NCBI RefSeq assembly: GCF_001942405.1
Contig: NZ_MKKA01000059.1
Span: 62,001 to 126,000 of the forward strand
Reading direction: 5' to 3'
Length of the DNA stretch: 64,000 bases
Origin: Ornithinimicrobium sp. CNJ-824
GTDB taxonomy: Bacteria; Actinomycetota; Actinomycetes; Actinomycetales; Dermatophilaceae
Shown: positions 9,246 through 19,052 of the stretch, one piece after another
Position numbering within the stretch: the first letter of the stretch is position 1
How the letters are laid out: every line of letters begins with the position of its first letter
Notes under the pieces: generated by a model
Seen by the model: only the letters and a program-made list of their open reading frames with translations
Told to the model about the DNA's origin: nothing
Database searches by the model: none
Made by a program: the position numbers and the translations under genes

Positions 9246-9671
9246 GTGACGAGCCCCGCCTTCTCCGGCCAGCGCCTCGGCCTGCCGCCGCAGGGTCCCG
9301 GGTCCGTCGCCTCCCTCCTGCGCCGCCTGGTCGCCATCCTCGTCGACTGGACCCTGTGCCAGCTCGTGGCCACCGCCCTGCTCGACCTCACCTGGGGAGA
9401 GGTCGTCGGCGTGCAGGCGTTCGCCCCGCTGGGCCTGTTCCTCCTGCTCAACCTCGTCCTCGTGCCCACGATCGGCACGACGCCCGGCCACCGGCTGCTC
9501 GGCATCCGGGTCGTCTCCCTCGACGGCGACGGGCAGCAGCCCCCACCACCGGGCCGGGCCGCGCTGCGCGCGCTGCTGCTCGGCCTGTTCGTGCCGGCCA
9601 TCATCCTCGACGCCGACAGCCGCGGCCTGCACGACAAGGCCGCCCGCAGCGTCGTCGTCAACGCCCGCTGA
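9246..9671 (+). CDS. RDD family membrane protein
   Basis: 141 residues with hydrophobic segments at about 24-46, 54-72 and 106-121. The family's arginine and aspartates are present: LLRRLVAILVDWTL in the first helix and LDADSRGLHDKAARSVVV at the C-terminus. RDD proteins are small integral membrane proteins, some linked to ion exchange, mostly unassigned. It follows glnA divergently, as in other actinobacteria, and the next gene starts within about a dozen bases. Confidence 0.85.
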   Translation: MTSPAFSGQRLGLPPQGPGSVASLLRRLVAILVDWTLCQLVATALLDLTWGEVVGVQAFAPLGLFLLLNLVLVPTIGTTPGHRLLGIRVVSLDGDGQQPPPPGRAALRALLLGLFVPAIILDADSRGLHDKAARSVVVNAR

Positions 9672-9682
9672 GCCACCTGCCC

Positions 9683-11412
9683 GTGCTCGCCCTCGTCGTC
9701 ACCGCCCTGGTGGCCAAGTCCGTGCTCGTCGCGGGCGCCGTCCTGGAACCGGACCGGTATGCCGCGCTCGTCGCCCTGAGCGCCCTGCCGCTCGTGGCCC
9801 TCCTCGTCAGCCCGGCGCTGCTGATGCGCGGGCGCACGCGCACGGCATACCTGGTCGGGGCCGACCTGGTGGTGACCACGCTGCTGCTGGCCGACCTCGT
9901 CAACGCCCGCGCGTTCGGCCGTCTGCTGAGCGTGCACATGATGGCCGCCGCCGGCAGCTTCGACGGGCTGGGGTCCTCGGTGCTGGCGATGTTGCGCTGG
10001 CACGACGTGCTCCTCTACGTCGACCTGCTCGCCGCAGCCGGGCTGGCCGTGCTCGCCCGTCGTCGGACCCGGCCGTCCCCCTCAGGCGGTGGCCAGGGGT
10101 TCGTCGACCGGGTGCGCGACCTGCGCCGCCGCTCGACCCGGGTCCGCACGGCGGTGGTCGTGGCCGTGGTGGCGGCCCTCTCGTTCGGCACCCAGGTGGT
10201 GACCCAGACGTCGGACCCGGGCATGCGGGTGGTCAGCCTGTCGCCGCTGGGGACCCACCTGCACCAGGTCTACGACGAGCTCGTCGACACCCACCAGGAG
10301 CTCACCCCCGCGCAGCGGGAACGGGTCGGGGACTGGTTCGCCCGCAACGCCGCATACCAGGGGGTGGCGCCCGAGCACGAGGACCTGGTGGGGCTGCTCG
10401 CGGGGCGGGACCTCTACCTCGTCCAGGTCGAGTCGCTGGAGCAGGTCGTGCTGGGCGCGGCGCCGTTCGGGCAGGAGGTCACGCCGACGCTGAACCGTTG
10501 GCGTTCCGAGAGCGTGGTCTTCGACCAGGTGCTCGCGCAGACGCGGGACGGCAGCAGCTCCGACGGCGAGCTGCTCATGCTCGCGGGGGTCTACCCGCTG
10601 GAGTCGGGGGCGACCGTGCTGCGCTTCCCGGACAACCAGGGCTACACGACCCTGCCGCGCCTGCTCGCCGAGGAGGGCTACCGGTCGGTGGCGCTGCACG
10701 GGGACGCCGGCTCGTTCTGGAACCGCGACCGCGTGCTCCCGCACCTGGGGTACGAGCGCTACGTCGCCGAGGAGCAGTTCGCCGGCGGGACGCCGCTGGG
10801 CCTGGGTCTGGCCGACGCCGACCTGTTCGACCAGACGCTGCGCGAGCTGGACGGGGTGCCCCGGCCGCGGTTCCTGCACCTGATCACCACCACCTCGCAC
10901 ACGCCGTGGGAGCTGCCCGCACGCCTGCAGGGGCTGGACCTGCCGGGCGACGACGCGACCAGCCGCTACCTGCAGACGCTGCACTACACCGACGGGGCCC
11001 TGGCGGAGTTCGAGCAGGCACTCGCCGGGCGCGGGCTGCTGGAACGCTCGGCCTTCGTGGTGGTGGGCGACCACGAGGGTCCGCACAAGTACGCCCCCGC
11101 CGACGAGCGTTGGCTGACCGGCAACGAGGGCCGGGTGCCGTTCATGGTCCACGTCCCCGGGATGACCGGCCGGACCGTGTCCACCCCCGGCGGCCAGGTG
11201 GACGTGCTGCCCACGCTGGCCCGGCTCCTGGACGTCCCCGCCGAGCGGTGGGCCGGGTCGGTCATGGGCCGCAGCCTGCTCGGGGATCACACCGGCTCCG
11301 CGGTGACCCCCGAGGGACAGGTGCAGCCCGGCGCGGACGGCGCCGGGCTGCTTCAGGAGCCTACGAGATCGCCGACCTGGCGGTCTCGGGCGACTGGTTC
11401 CTGCGTCCCTGA
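9683..11412 (+). CDS. LTA-synthase-like membrane sulfatase, one frame break
   Basis: About 576 residues. Four to five N-terminal membrane helices precede an extracytoplasmic sulfatase-fold domain. The domain matches lipoteichoic-acid synthase architecture: DLYLVQVESLEQ (metal-binding Glu), TRDGSSSDGELL where LtaS has its catalytic Thr, GDAGSFWNRD, and VVVGDHEGPHK (metal Asp/His). It probably transfers a phosphoglycerol- or similar group to a lipid or glycan outside the cell. The putative nucleophile is Ser rather than Thr. The frame breaks near 11350; after it the protein ends GAYEIADLAVSGDWFLRP, and total length equals one missing base. The start is a GTG at 9683, 11 bases after the RDD stop. 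Confidence 0.78.
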
Positions 11413-11425
11413 GGGGTATGCGGTG

Positions 11426-12214
11426 TCAGCGGCCGCGCAGGGCGCGCCGGCTCATCCGCGGGGTGCGGGTGGGGTCGACGCCGGCGGGGATCGGCGGGCG
11501 GTTCTTGCCGCCGAGCGCCTTCATCCGCTGCTGGACGACCATCGCCTCGTCGTTGTTCAGCTTCTTGGGCAGCGAGCGCATCTTCTTGACCACGCCCCGC
11601 AGCGGGGTGGCGTCCTCGCCCTTGCCGACGATGATGGTGTGCACCGGGACGGTGTCGCCGACGACACGGGCGACCCGCTTGCGCTCGCCGGCGAGCAGCC
11701 GCTGGGCGGCACCGCGGGGACCCTCGCCGAGGAGCACGACCCCGGGCTTGCCGACGGCCCGGAAGACCATCGCGGCGTTGTGCAGGTCGCGCATGCCGCG
11801 CACGGTGCCGCCGGCCTCGGCGGCCACCGGCTCCTGGTCGTAGAACCAGCCGCGGCGCAGCTGGCCCAGGACGGCCGAGGTGGCGCCGGGCTGACCCTCG
11901 ATCTGGGTGAAGGCGGCGCGCTCGGCCTTGCGGCCCAGCACGACGGTCGCCGCGAGCAGCGCCAGCGGCAGGCCGATGATGACGAGGTAGACGACCTGGT
12001 CGATCCACAGACCGATGAGGACGGCCACGAGCATGACGGCCAGCGCCGACAGCAGCATCCACCAGATCGCCGCCGGGTCGGCCTTGCGGGTCATCGTCAG
12101 CACCTGGCGGAGCTGGGCGATCCGACCCGGCTTGTTCGGGTCCTTGACCTTCTTGGCGCGACGACCGAACCGCCGCTTCTTCGTCGGCTCGCCGCCGGTG
12201 GTGCTCGTGGACAT
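11426..12214 (-). CDS. DUF4191 membrane protein
   Basis: 262 residues with a lysine/arginine-rich cytoplasmic N-terminus, two adjoining membrane helices (about residues 47-95, ending VVLGRKAERAAF) and a soluble C-terminal domain with LLGEGPRGAAQRLLAGERKR. It matches the DUF4191 family (Rv2219-like). It sits directly downstream of lipA on the same strand, a pairing conserved in actinobacteria, which suggests but does not prove a link to lipoate or membrane biology. Confidence 0.85.
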   Translation of the reverse strand: MSTSTTGGEPTKKRRFGRRAKKVKDPNKPGRIAQLRQVLTMTRKADPAAIWWMLLSALAVMLVAVLIGLWIDQVVYLVIIGLPLALLAATVVLGRKAERAAFTQIEGQPGATSAVLGQLRRGWFYDQEPVAAEAGGTVRGMRDLHNAAMVFRAVGKPGVVLLGEGPRGAAQRLLAGERKRVARVVGDTVPVHTIIVGKGEDATPLRGVVKKMRSLPKKLNNDEAMVVQQRMKALGGKNRPPIPAGVDPTRTPRMSRRALRGR

Positions 12215-12219
12215 GCGGT

Positions 12220-13272
12220 TCAGGATACGTGGGCGGCGGGCGTGCCCTCGCCACGCAGGCCGTTGGCCACGAGCGAGGCGGCCTCCTGGCGTGCGGGCAC
12301 CGCGGCCTCGAACTGCTCGCGCAGGTGGGACAGGTTCTCCGGGATCGGCCGGCCCCACTTGGTCATCGCCGAGGCGTAGAGCTTGCCGGCCCGGTAGGAG
12401 CTGCGCACGAGCGGCCCGGCCATGACGCCCTTGAAGCCGATCTCCTCGGCCAGCTCGGACCAGTGCACGAACTCCTCGGGCTTGACCCACCGGTCGATCG
12501 GGTGGTGCAGCGGGGAGGGCCGCAGGTACTGCGTGATCGTGAGGATGTCGCAGCCCGCGTCGTGCAGGTCGCGCATCGCCTGCTCGATCTCGTGGTCCTC
12601 CTCGCCCATGCCGAGGATGAGGTTGGACTTGGTGACCAGCTCGTTCTCGCGCGCCATCGACAGCACCTTGAGCGACTTGTCGTACGTGAACGCCGGCCGA
12701 ATCTTCTTGAAGATGCGCGGCACGGTCTCCAGGTTGTGCGCGAAGACCTCCGGCCGGGCGTCGAAGACCTGCTGGACCAGCTCGGGCACCGCGCCGAAGT
12801 CGGGCGGCAGGATCTCCACGCCGGTCGTGGGGTTGAGCTCGTGGACCTTGCGGATCACCTCGGCGTAGAGCCAGGCCGCGCCGTCGGGCTGGTCGTCGCG
12901 GGCGACGCCGGTGATGGTGGCGTAGCGCAGCTCCATCTCGCGGATCGACTCGGCGACCTTGCGCGGCTCCTCCGGGTCGAGGGCGCGGGGCCGGCCGGTG
13001 GCGATGTCGCAGAAGTCGCAGCGGCGGGTGCAGATGTCGCCGCCGATGAGGAAGGTCGCCTCGCGGTCCTCCCAGCACTCGAAGATGTTGGGGCAGCCGG
13101 CCTCCTGGCACACGGTGTGCAGGCCGCCGCCCTTGACCATCGACTGCAGCTCGCGGTACTCCGGGCCCATCTTGGCGGTGGTGCGGATCCACGACGGCTT
13201 GCGCTCGATGGGCGTCTCGGCGTTGCGGGCCTCGACCCGCAGCATGCGGCGTCCCTCCGGTGCGACGGTCAC
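12220..13272 (-). CDS. lipA: Lipoyl synthase
   Basis: 350-residue radical-SAM enzyme that inserts two sulfurs into octanoyl groups on lipoyl domains. Both iron-sulfur clusters are visible: auxiliary cluster Cys55, 60, 66 ([12 protein letters not shown]) and SAM cluster Cys81, 85, 88 (CTRRCDFC). The C-terminal SSYRAG signature of the family is present. A GTG start at 13272 is chosen for the AAGGAG seven bases upstream; an in-frame ATG exists 27 bases earlier. Its partner lipB lies at 15.5 kb and its targets (E2 protein and probably GcvH) are served by genes just downstream. Confidence 0.97.
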   Translation of the reverse strand: MTVAPEGRRMLRVEARNAETPIERKPSWIRTTAKMGPEYRELQSMVKGGGLHTVCQEAGCPNIFECWEDREATFLIGGDICTRRCDFCDIATGRPRALDPEEPRKVAESIREMELRYATITGVARDDQPDGAAWLYAEVIRKVHELNPTTGVEILPPDFGAVPELVQQVFDARPEVFAHNLETVPRIFKKIRPAFTYDKSLKVLSMARENELVTKSNLILGMGEEDHEIEQAMRDLHDAGCDILTITQYLRPSPLHHPIDRWVKPEEFVHWSELAEEIGFKGVMAGPLVRSSYRAGKLYASAMTKWGRPIPENLSHLREQFEAAVPARQEAASLVANGLRGEGTPAAHVS

Positions 13273-13371
13273 AGGTGCTCCTTGCTTCGAGGTCGGCACG
13301 TGCCCGCGGGGGCGCGTGCGTGCACCCTCCAGCCTAAGCCGCGGGAGGGGGGTATGCCGAACCCGCCCGCC

Positions 13372-14340
13372 TCAGGTGACGTCGCCCCGGCGGAACCGCG
13401 CCCAGGCCGCGAGCAGGACGGCCCCCAGCACGACGGCCAGCACGGTGACACCGTGGGCCAGGCTCAGGGTCTCCACGACCTCCCGGCACCCCTGGGGCCC
13501 GTTGCAGTCGGTCCACGTCGTCCAGGTGGTCCCGTTCTCGACGAACGCCGCGACGTTGCGGACCAGCCCGAGCCGGGCCACCCCGGCGAACGCGGAACCG
13601 AGGATCCCCTCGACGATGAACATCCAGCCGATGACCAGGCCGAGCACGACCCCGGTGTGCCGCACGAGGAAGGCGAGGGCCGCGCCGAAGGCGGCCGCGA
13701 CCATCCCCAGGACGAGGATCCGCAGCGACATCCACACGGGTGGCCCCCAGCCGTCCGGCATCGACCGGTCGAGACCGAAGACTGCGTAGACCACCGGAGT
13801 CCCGAGGAGCAGGAGGACCAGCCCGGTGAGCACGACCGGCGCCGAGGCCAGGGCGGGCGCGAGCACCTTGGAGACGAACACGGGGGTGCGTCGCGGGACG
13901 AAGGTCAGCCACGTCGCCATCGTCCGGTGCGCGAACTCGGCCGCCACGGCGGTGGACCCGATCGCCAGCGCGAGGAACATCAGCGGGTAGGAGGCCCCCT
14001 GGAGCAGGAACTGCAGCTGCTCGGCCATCGGGGGCAGCTGGCCGTAGAACTCCTCGATCGTGGGCACGGCGAAGTCGTCGCAGCCGAAGTCGACGGACGC
14101 GTCGCCGGACCGGCGCCGTTCCTCGGCCTCCGCGAGGCGGCACTCCTCCTGCACCCGCTCGTTGTCCTCGACCATCCGCTGGTACTCGGTGTCCGCGCCG
14201 GCCCGGGCGGACTCCAGCTGCCGGGCCTGGTTGGCCACGCCGAGGAGGCTGACGACGGCCACGGCGACCGCGCCCAGGACGGTCAGCAGGACGACCTTGC
14301 GGGCCAGCAGCCGTCTTAGCTCGACGAGCAGGAGCCTCAT
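13372..14340 (-). CDS. ABC-2 type transporter permease
   Basis: 322 residues with about six membrane helices. The first (VVLLTVLGAVAVAVVSLLGV) is followed by a charged extracytoplasmic loop containing ESARAGADTEYQRMVEDNE, then a cluster of five from residue 120 on. This is the ABC-2 permease arrangement of drug or bacitracin-type exporters. The start overlaps the end of the ATPase gene (ATGA), so the two form one unit. The substrate is unknown. Confidence 0.82.
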   Translation of the reverse strand: MRLLLVELRRLLARKVVLLTVLGAVAVAVVSLLGVANQARQLESARAGADTEYQRMVEDNERVQEECRLAEAEERRRSGDASVDFGCDDFAVPTIEEFYGQLPPMAEQLQFLLQGASYPLMFLALAIGSTAVAAEFAHRTMATWLTFVPRRTPVFVSKVLAPALASAPVVLTGLVLLLLGTPVVYAVFGLDRSMPDGWGPPVWMSLRILVLGMVAAAFGAALAFLVRHTGVVLGLVIGWMFIVEGILGSAFAGVARLGLVRNVAAFVENGTTWTTWTDCNGPQGCREVVETLSLAHGVTVLAVVLGAVLLAAWARFRRGDVT

Positions 14341-15397
14341 CGCGCGTCCGTCCCGCCGGTCGTGGCCGGTCCGCCCGGCCCGGCACCGCCCGCGGGTCGT
14401 GCCGGCAGCCCCTCGTCCTGGGTGAGCTCGAGGAAGACCTGCTCCAGCCCCCGGCGGCTCGGCACCAGCCGCTCCACCCACAGCCCCTGCTCGCCGAGCA
14501 GCCGGGAGATCTGCGCCGGCTCGGCCCCGGTGACCATGATCGTGCCCGCGTCGGTCGTCGGGTCGTAGCCGGCCAGCTCCTCGGCCGCGTCGTGGCCCCG
14601 GCGCCGGGCCACCCACTCCGCCGTGAAGCCGGCCTCGCGCAGGAGCCGGATCGCGTTGCCGGGGGAGGCCACGCCCACCTCCACCGTCTGCCCGCCGCCG
14701 CCGATGAGCCCGGCCACCGACCCCTGGGCGAGCACGCGGCCGTGACCGATGATCGAGACGGTGTCGGCGATCTGCTCGATCTCGGACAGGATGTGGCTGC
14801 TCACCAGCACCGTGCGCCCCTCGTCGGCCAGCGAGCGCATGGTGCCGCGCACGTCGGAGATCCCGGCCGGGTCCAGCCCGTTCGTCGGCTCGTCGAAGAT
14901 CAGCAGGTCGGGCGACTTCAGCAGGGTCGCCGCGATGGCCAGGCGCTGCTTCATACCCAGCTGTAGGCGCGGAAGGGATCCTTGCCGCGACCACCGAGCC
15001 CGACCTGCTCGAGGACCTCGCCGACCCGCGACCGCGGAGTGCCGATCGCGTCGGCCAGCAGGGTGAGGCTGCGCTCGCCGCTGAAGGTGGGGAAGAACGT
15101 GGGCGACTCGACGATCGCGCCGACCCGGCCGACCACCTCGGGCAGCCGCTGCGGCACGGGCGTGCCGAAGACGTGCATCGTCCCGGAGTCGGCCCGGGCC
15201 AGGCCCAGGAGCATCCGGATGGTCGTGGTCTTGCCCGACCCGTTGGGGCCGAGGAAGCCGTGCACCCCGCCCGCGGGGACGTCGAGGTCGAGCCCCTGGA
15301 CGGCGACGCGGCGGCCGCGGACCCCCGGGTAGGTCTTGCGCAGCCCCCGCGTGACGACCGCCATGCCGTCGGTGCGCTCCGCGGTCGCGGTGCTCAT
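14337..15397 (-). CDS. ABC transporter ATP-binding protein, one frame break
   Basis: About 353 residues. Walker A is GPNGSGKTTT, then a Q-loop region VVGRVGAIVESPTFFP, Walker B LLIFDEPTNGLDP and the H-loop VSSHIL. The C-terminal extension is typical of exporters of the bacitracin/natA class. The frame breaks at about 14960-14962: GKDPFRAYS should run on into LGMKQRLAIAA, the ABC signature, with one base missing. The start has GGAGGGGAG upstream. It couples to the permease gene downstream and probably powers export of a lipid-like or antibiotic substrate. Confidence 0.85.
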
Positions 15398-15491
15398 CCG
15401 GCTCCCCTCCGGGCCGGACCTCCGGCCCCTACGCTCACCATCCAACACTGCGTGTGTGTCCGGGAGGGGCAGGGCGTTGCAGCGTGTCCGC

Positions 15492-16142
15492 TCAGCCGTG
15501 CCGGGCGGGCACCGGGTCCAGCACCCGCCCGAGGTGCCGTTCGGCCAGCGGCACGACCTCGGCGACCGGCACCGGGCGGCCCAGCTCCAGGCTCAGCGAG
15601 GTCACCCCGGCGTCGGCGATCCCGCACGGGATGATGGTGTCGGCCCAGCGCAGGTCGCAGTCGCAGTTGAGCGCGAACCCGTGCATCGTCACGTCCTGGC
15701 TGACGCGGATGCCGATCTGGCCGATCTTGCGCTCCGGGCGGGTGCCGTCCGCCGGCAGCCACACCCCCGAGCGACCCTCGACCCGGCCGACCTCGACGCC
15801 CAGGTCGGCGCACACGGCGATCATGACGTCCTCCAGCCGGCGCACGTGGGCCACGACGTCCACCGGCCCGGGCAGGTGCACGATCGGGTAGCCGACGAGC
15901 TGCCCCGGCCCGTGCCAGGTGATCTTGCCGCCGCGGTCCACGTCGATGACGGGGGTGCCGTCCAGCGGACGCTCGTGCGCCTCGGTCCGCTTGCCCGCCG
16001 TGTACACCGCCGCGTGCTCCAGCAGCAGCACCGTGTCCGGCAGCTCGCCGGCGACGACCCTGGCGTGCACGTCCCGCTGGTGGTCCCACGCCTGCAGGTA
16101 GTCGACGTAGTCGGGGGCGAACCCGAGGTGCTCGAAACGCAT
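15492..16142 (-). CDS. lipB: Octanoyl-ACP:protein N-octanoyltransferase
   Basis: 216 residues. It moves octanoyl from ACP to lipoyl domains, the step before LipA. Family motifs are [23 protein letters not shown], the catalytic Lys139 in [12 protein letters not shown] and catalytic Cys173 in IIPCGI. MHGFALN completes the active site. It lies in reverse order to lipA with an ABC exporter between, and next to E2 and E3 genes. Confidence 0.95.
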   Translation of the reverse strand: MRFEHLGFAPDYVDYLQAWDHQRDVHARVVAGELPDTVLLLEHAAVYTAGKRTEAHERPLDGTPVIDVDRGGKITWHGPGQLVGYPIVHLPGPVDVVAHVRRLEDVMIAVCADLGVEVGRVEGRSGVWLPADGTRPERKIGQIGIRVSQDVTMHGFALNCDCDLRWADTIIPCGIADAGVTSLSLELGRPVPVAEVVPLAERHLGRVLDPVPARHG

Positions 16143-16298
16143 GGTCGTCACTCTAGCCGGGCCGCCCTGTGGACAACCCGGGCGCCGGCGCCGCCGCCTC
16201 TGGCACGGTGGCGGCGTGGGAGAGGACAGCTGGGAGCAGCCCGGGGACGGCCCGGTCGGTCGCCCGACCGGCGACGGCGCGGGACGGGAGGCGGACGC

Positions 16299-18203
16299 GT
16301 GGGCTCCGGGGAACCACCGGTCCTGCCGGGGTATGACGTGCTCGCGCCCCTGGGCGCGGGCGCCACCTCGTCGGTGTGGCGGGCCGCCGGCGGGGCGGAC
16401 GGTCTGGTCGTGGCGGTCAAGGTGCTGCGCCCGGCAGGAGGGGACGTGACCGCCGGGCTGCACGAGGCGGGGCTGCTGGCCCGGGTGCGACACCGGCACG
16501 TCGTGCACCTCTACGACGTGCTGCCCCTGCCCGACCCGGCGACCGGACGTCCGGCCGCGGTGGCCCTGGCCACCCAGCTCGCCGGGGGAGGGTCGCTGGC
16601 CCAGGTGCTCGCGCGCCGACGCATCCTCTCGCCCGGCGAGCTGGTCACCGCCCTGCAACCGGTGGCGGGGGCGCTGGCCGACCTCCACGGAACCGGTGTC
16701 GTGCACGGCGACCTGTCGACCGGCAACGTGCTGTTCCTGCGGGACGGCATGCCGGTGCTCGGCGACCTGGGGGCGGCGCGGATCACCGGCGAGGAGCCGG
16801 GGCACCAGCTCGGGACCGGGGCGGCCGACGGCATGGTGGCCCCGGAGGTCCTCGAGGGCTTCCCGCCGACCCCGGAGTCGGACGTCTACCAGCTGGGCGC
16901 GCTCGCCTGGTGCTGCCTGGCGGGGGAGCCGCCGGGTCCGCCCTACGACCGTGGCGAGCTGGCCGAGCTGGCCCCGGACCTGCCACCCGGGCTGGCCGAC
17001 CTGGTGCTGCGGTGCATGGCCCCCGACCCGGAGGCCCGGCCGGACGCCGAGGAGGTGGCGCTGGCCCTGCTGGCGACCGCACCGCCCGAGCCGGTCGAGG
17101 TGGCCCCGGACGCCGACCCCGCGCACGGCCTGACCGAGCGGCTGCGCAGCCAGGCCCGGGAGGACCTGGACGAGGACCCGGCCGTCGGCCCACGCACGGC
17201 CGCCCGCCGGGCCGCCCGCAGGCCCGGTCGGGGCAGGAGTGGCTGGGGCAGGAGTGACGGGGGCACGCCGGGAGAGACGCCCGGGTGGCGACGGTCCGCC
17301 ACGTGGCTGCTGCCCGCGGCCCTGGCGGTGGCGTCCCTGCTGCTCGTCCTGGCCGCCGTCGCCGTGGTCCGCCCCCAGCTCGTCGAGGCCCGGTCCGGGA
17401 CGGCCGGGCCCAGCTCACCGTCGACGTCGTCCGACGCCCGGCATCAGACGGCCGGAGCGTCAGGCACCGCCAGGGTTCCGACCCCGGCGCTGCATGACGC
17501 AGGCGAGGCGCCGGCACCGGGCGACGAAGCGGCCCCGACCGACGGCCCGGCCGGACCGACGGACGACCCGGCCGCGTCGACGGAGAGACCAGGCGACGGT
17601 GAGCTGACGGACACCCTCCAGGTGCTCCTCGACGGTCGGGGGGAGGCCTGGGAACGGGCCGACGACGTCCTGCTGCTCGGCGTCGTGGCGCCCGGCTCCC
17701 CGGCGGAGGCCGCCGAGGGCGAGGCGCTGGCCCGGCTGCGGGAGTCGGGCGTGCGCTACCCGGACGTGACCTTCAGGGTGGAGGACGCCACGGTCCGGGA
17801 GGGCGACACCCCGTCCGGCGCCGACCGCCTCGCCGTGCGGGCCACCGTCTCCCGGGCGGCCCTGGAGGGGCGGGACGGGCAGGGGCGCCGGCTCGACCCC
17901 GTGCCGGCCGGCACCGAGCGCGTGGACCTCGAGCTGGCCCGGGCGGGGGAGCGGTGGCTGCTGTGGTCGTGGGAGCGGCCGCCGGCTGACGCCGGAGAAC
18001 CTCGACCGTCGAGCTACGGGGTGATGGGCTCGAGCGGGGTCGGGTCGCCCGGCGGCATGGGGTCGGACGGCGGGACGGGGCCGGTCGGCGGGTCGAACTC
18101 CTTGCCCTCGGCGCCCACCCAGGCCATCGCGGAGGTCAGGTCGGGGTGGTCCCAGGCGAAGCCGGCGTCGGTGAGCACCGTGGGCAGGGCCCGCTGGCTG
18201 TAG
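16299..18203 (+). CDS. Membrane-anchored Ser/Thr kinase-like protein with extracytoplasmic domain
   Basis: About 634 residues. The kinase domain (about 10-262) has a glycine loop ([10 protein letters not shown]), Lys41 in AVKVLRP, a catalytic loop HGDLSTGN (Arg of HRD replaced by Gly137; Asp138 and Asn143 kept), DLG in place of DFG (Asp156) and APE at 181. One membrane helix (about 336-358) leads to a Pro/Ser/Thr-rich linker and a small outer domain. It may be an atypical active kinase or a pseudokinase. GTG at 16299 has GGGAGG upstream. The frame runs about 190 bases into the convergent epimerase gene, so the true stop may be near 17995-18020 with a lost base. Confidence 0.72.
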   Translation: MGSGEPPVLPGYDVLAPLGAGATSSVWRAAGGADGLVVAVKVLRPAGGDVTAGLHEAGLLARVRHRHVVHLYDVLPLPDPATGRPAAVALATQLAGGGSLAQVLARRRILSPGELVTALQPVAGALADLHGTGVVHGDLSTGNVLFLRDGMPVLGDLGAARITGEEPGHQLGTGAADGMVAPEVLEGFPPTPESDVYQLGALAWCCLAGEPPGPPYDRGELAELAPDLPPGLADLVLRCMAPDPEARPDAEEVALALLATAPPEPVEVAPDADPAHGLTERLRSQAREDLDEDPAVGPRTAARRAARRPGRGRSGWGRSDGGTPGETPGWRRSATWLLPAALAVASLLLVLAAVAVVRPQLVEARSGTAGPSSPSTSSDARHQTAGASGTARVPTPALHDAGEAPAPGDEAAPTDGPAGPTDDPAASTERPGDGELTDTLQVLLDGRGEAWERADDVLLLGVVAPGSPAEAAEGEALARLRESGVRYPDVTFRVEDATVREGDTPSGADRLAVRATVSRAALEGRDGQGRRLDPVPAGTERVDLELARAGERWLLWSWERPPADAGEPRPSSYGVMGSSGVGSPGGMGSDGGTGPVGGSNSLPSAPTQAIAEVRSGWSQAKPASVSTVGRARWL

Positions 18204-19051
18204 AGGATCTCCCCGGCCAGCTCGCCCAGGACCAGGTGCATGGCGAACGCGGGCACCGGCAGCACGGCGGGCCGGTTCAGCTGGCGGCCCAGCGCCTTCA
18301 CGACGTCGGCCTGGGTGTCCGGGTGCGGGCCGGTGAGGTTCACCGGCCCGGTCACGGTCGGGTGGTCGAGCAGGAAGACGATCGCGCGGACGTGGTCGTG
18401 CAGGGTGATCCACGACCAGAACTGGTCACCCCCGCCGAGCGGTCCGGCCAGCCCGAGCACGGCCAGCGGCATGAGCTTGGCCAGCGCCCCGCTGCGGCGG
18501 GTCAGCACGATCCCGGTGCGCAGGTGGGCCACGGAGGCACCGGCGGCCTCGGCCGGGAAGGTGGCGGCCTCCCAGTCGTGGCACAGGTCGGCCAGGAAGC
18601 CCCCGCCCAGGTCGCTGGTCTCGGTGAGGACGGCGTCACCGCGCTCGCCGTAGTAGCCCACGCCCGAGGCGGACAGCAGACGGGGCCGGGCCCCCTCGGG
18701 ACGGGCAACGACGGCGCGGGCGATGGTGCCCGTGCCCTCGACGCGGGAGTCGACGAGGACCTTCTTGCGGGCCGTGGTCCAGCGCTTGTCGCCGATCCCC
18801 GCCCCGGCCAGGTGCACGACGGCGTCGACGCCGTCGAGCACGTCGGGGGCCAGGTCGGCACCCGGCTGCCACGCCCGCTCGGACATCCCGGCCGACAGAC
18901 CGGGGTGTCCGAGCGCGCGCGGGGCGCGGCGGACCAGGTGGACCACCTGGTCGCCGCGCCCCAGCAGCGTCTGCGACAGCGCGGACCCGATGAGCCCGCT
19001 GGCCCCGGTGACGGCGACCGTGCGCCCCGAGGGTGCCGGTGCCTGCGTCAC
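18014..19051 (-). CDS. TIGR01777 family NAD-dependent epimerase-like protein
   Basis: 345 residues. The Rossmann start is VAVTGASGLIGSAL. HLAGAGIGDKRWT and SASGVGYYGERGDAVLTE are hallmarks of the TIGR01777/SulA-like branch of short-chain dehydrogenases, whose reaction is not settled. The C-terminus has a proline-rich tail that overlaps the 3' end of the kinase gene. A GTG start two bases after the E2 stop implies coupling with sucB; Rv2216 holds the same place in M. tuberculosis (from memory). Confidence 0.85.
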   Translation of the reverse strand: MTQAPAPSGRTVAVTGASGLIGSALSQTLLGRGDQVVHLVRRAPRALGHPGLSAGMSERAWQPGADLAPDVLDGVDAVVHLAGAGIGDKRWTTARKKVLVDSRVEGTGTIARAVVARPEGARPRLLSASGVGYYGERGDAVLTETSDLGGGFLADLCHDWEAATFPAEAAGASVAHLRTGIVLTRRSGALAKLMPLAVLGLAGPLGGGDQFWSWITLHDHVRAIVFLLDHPTVTGPVNLTGPHPDTQADVVKALGRQLNRPAVLPVPAFAMHLVLGELAGEILYSQRALPTVLTDAGFAWDHPDLTSAMAWVGAEGKEFDPPTGPVPPSDPMPPGDPTPLEPITP

Positions 19052-19052
19052 C

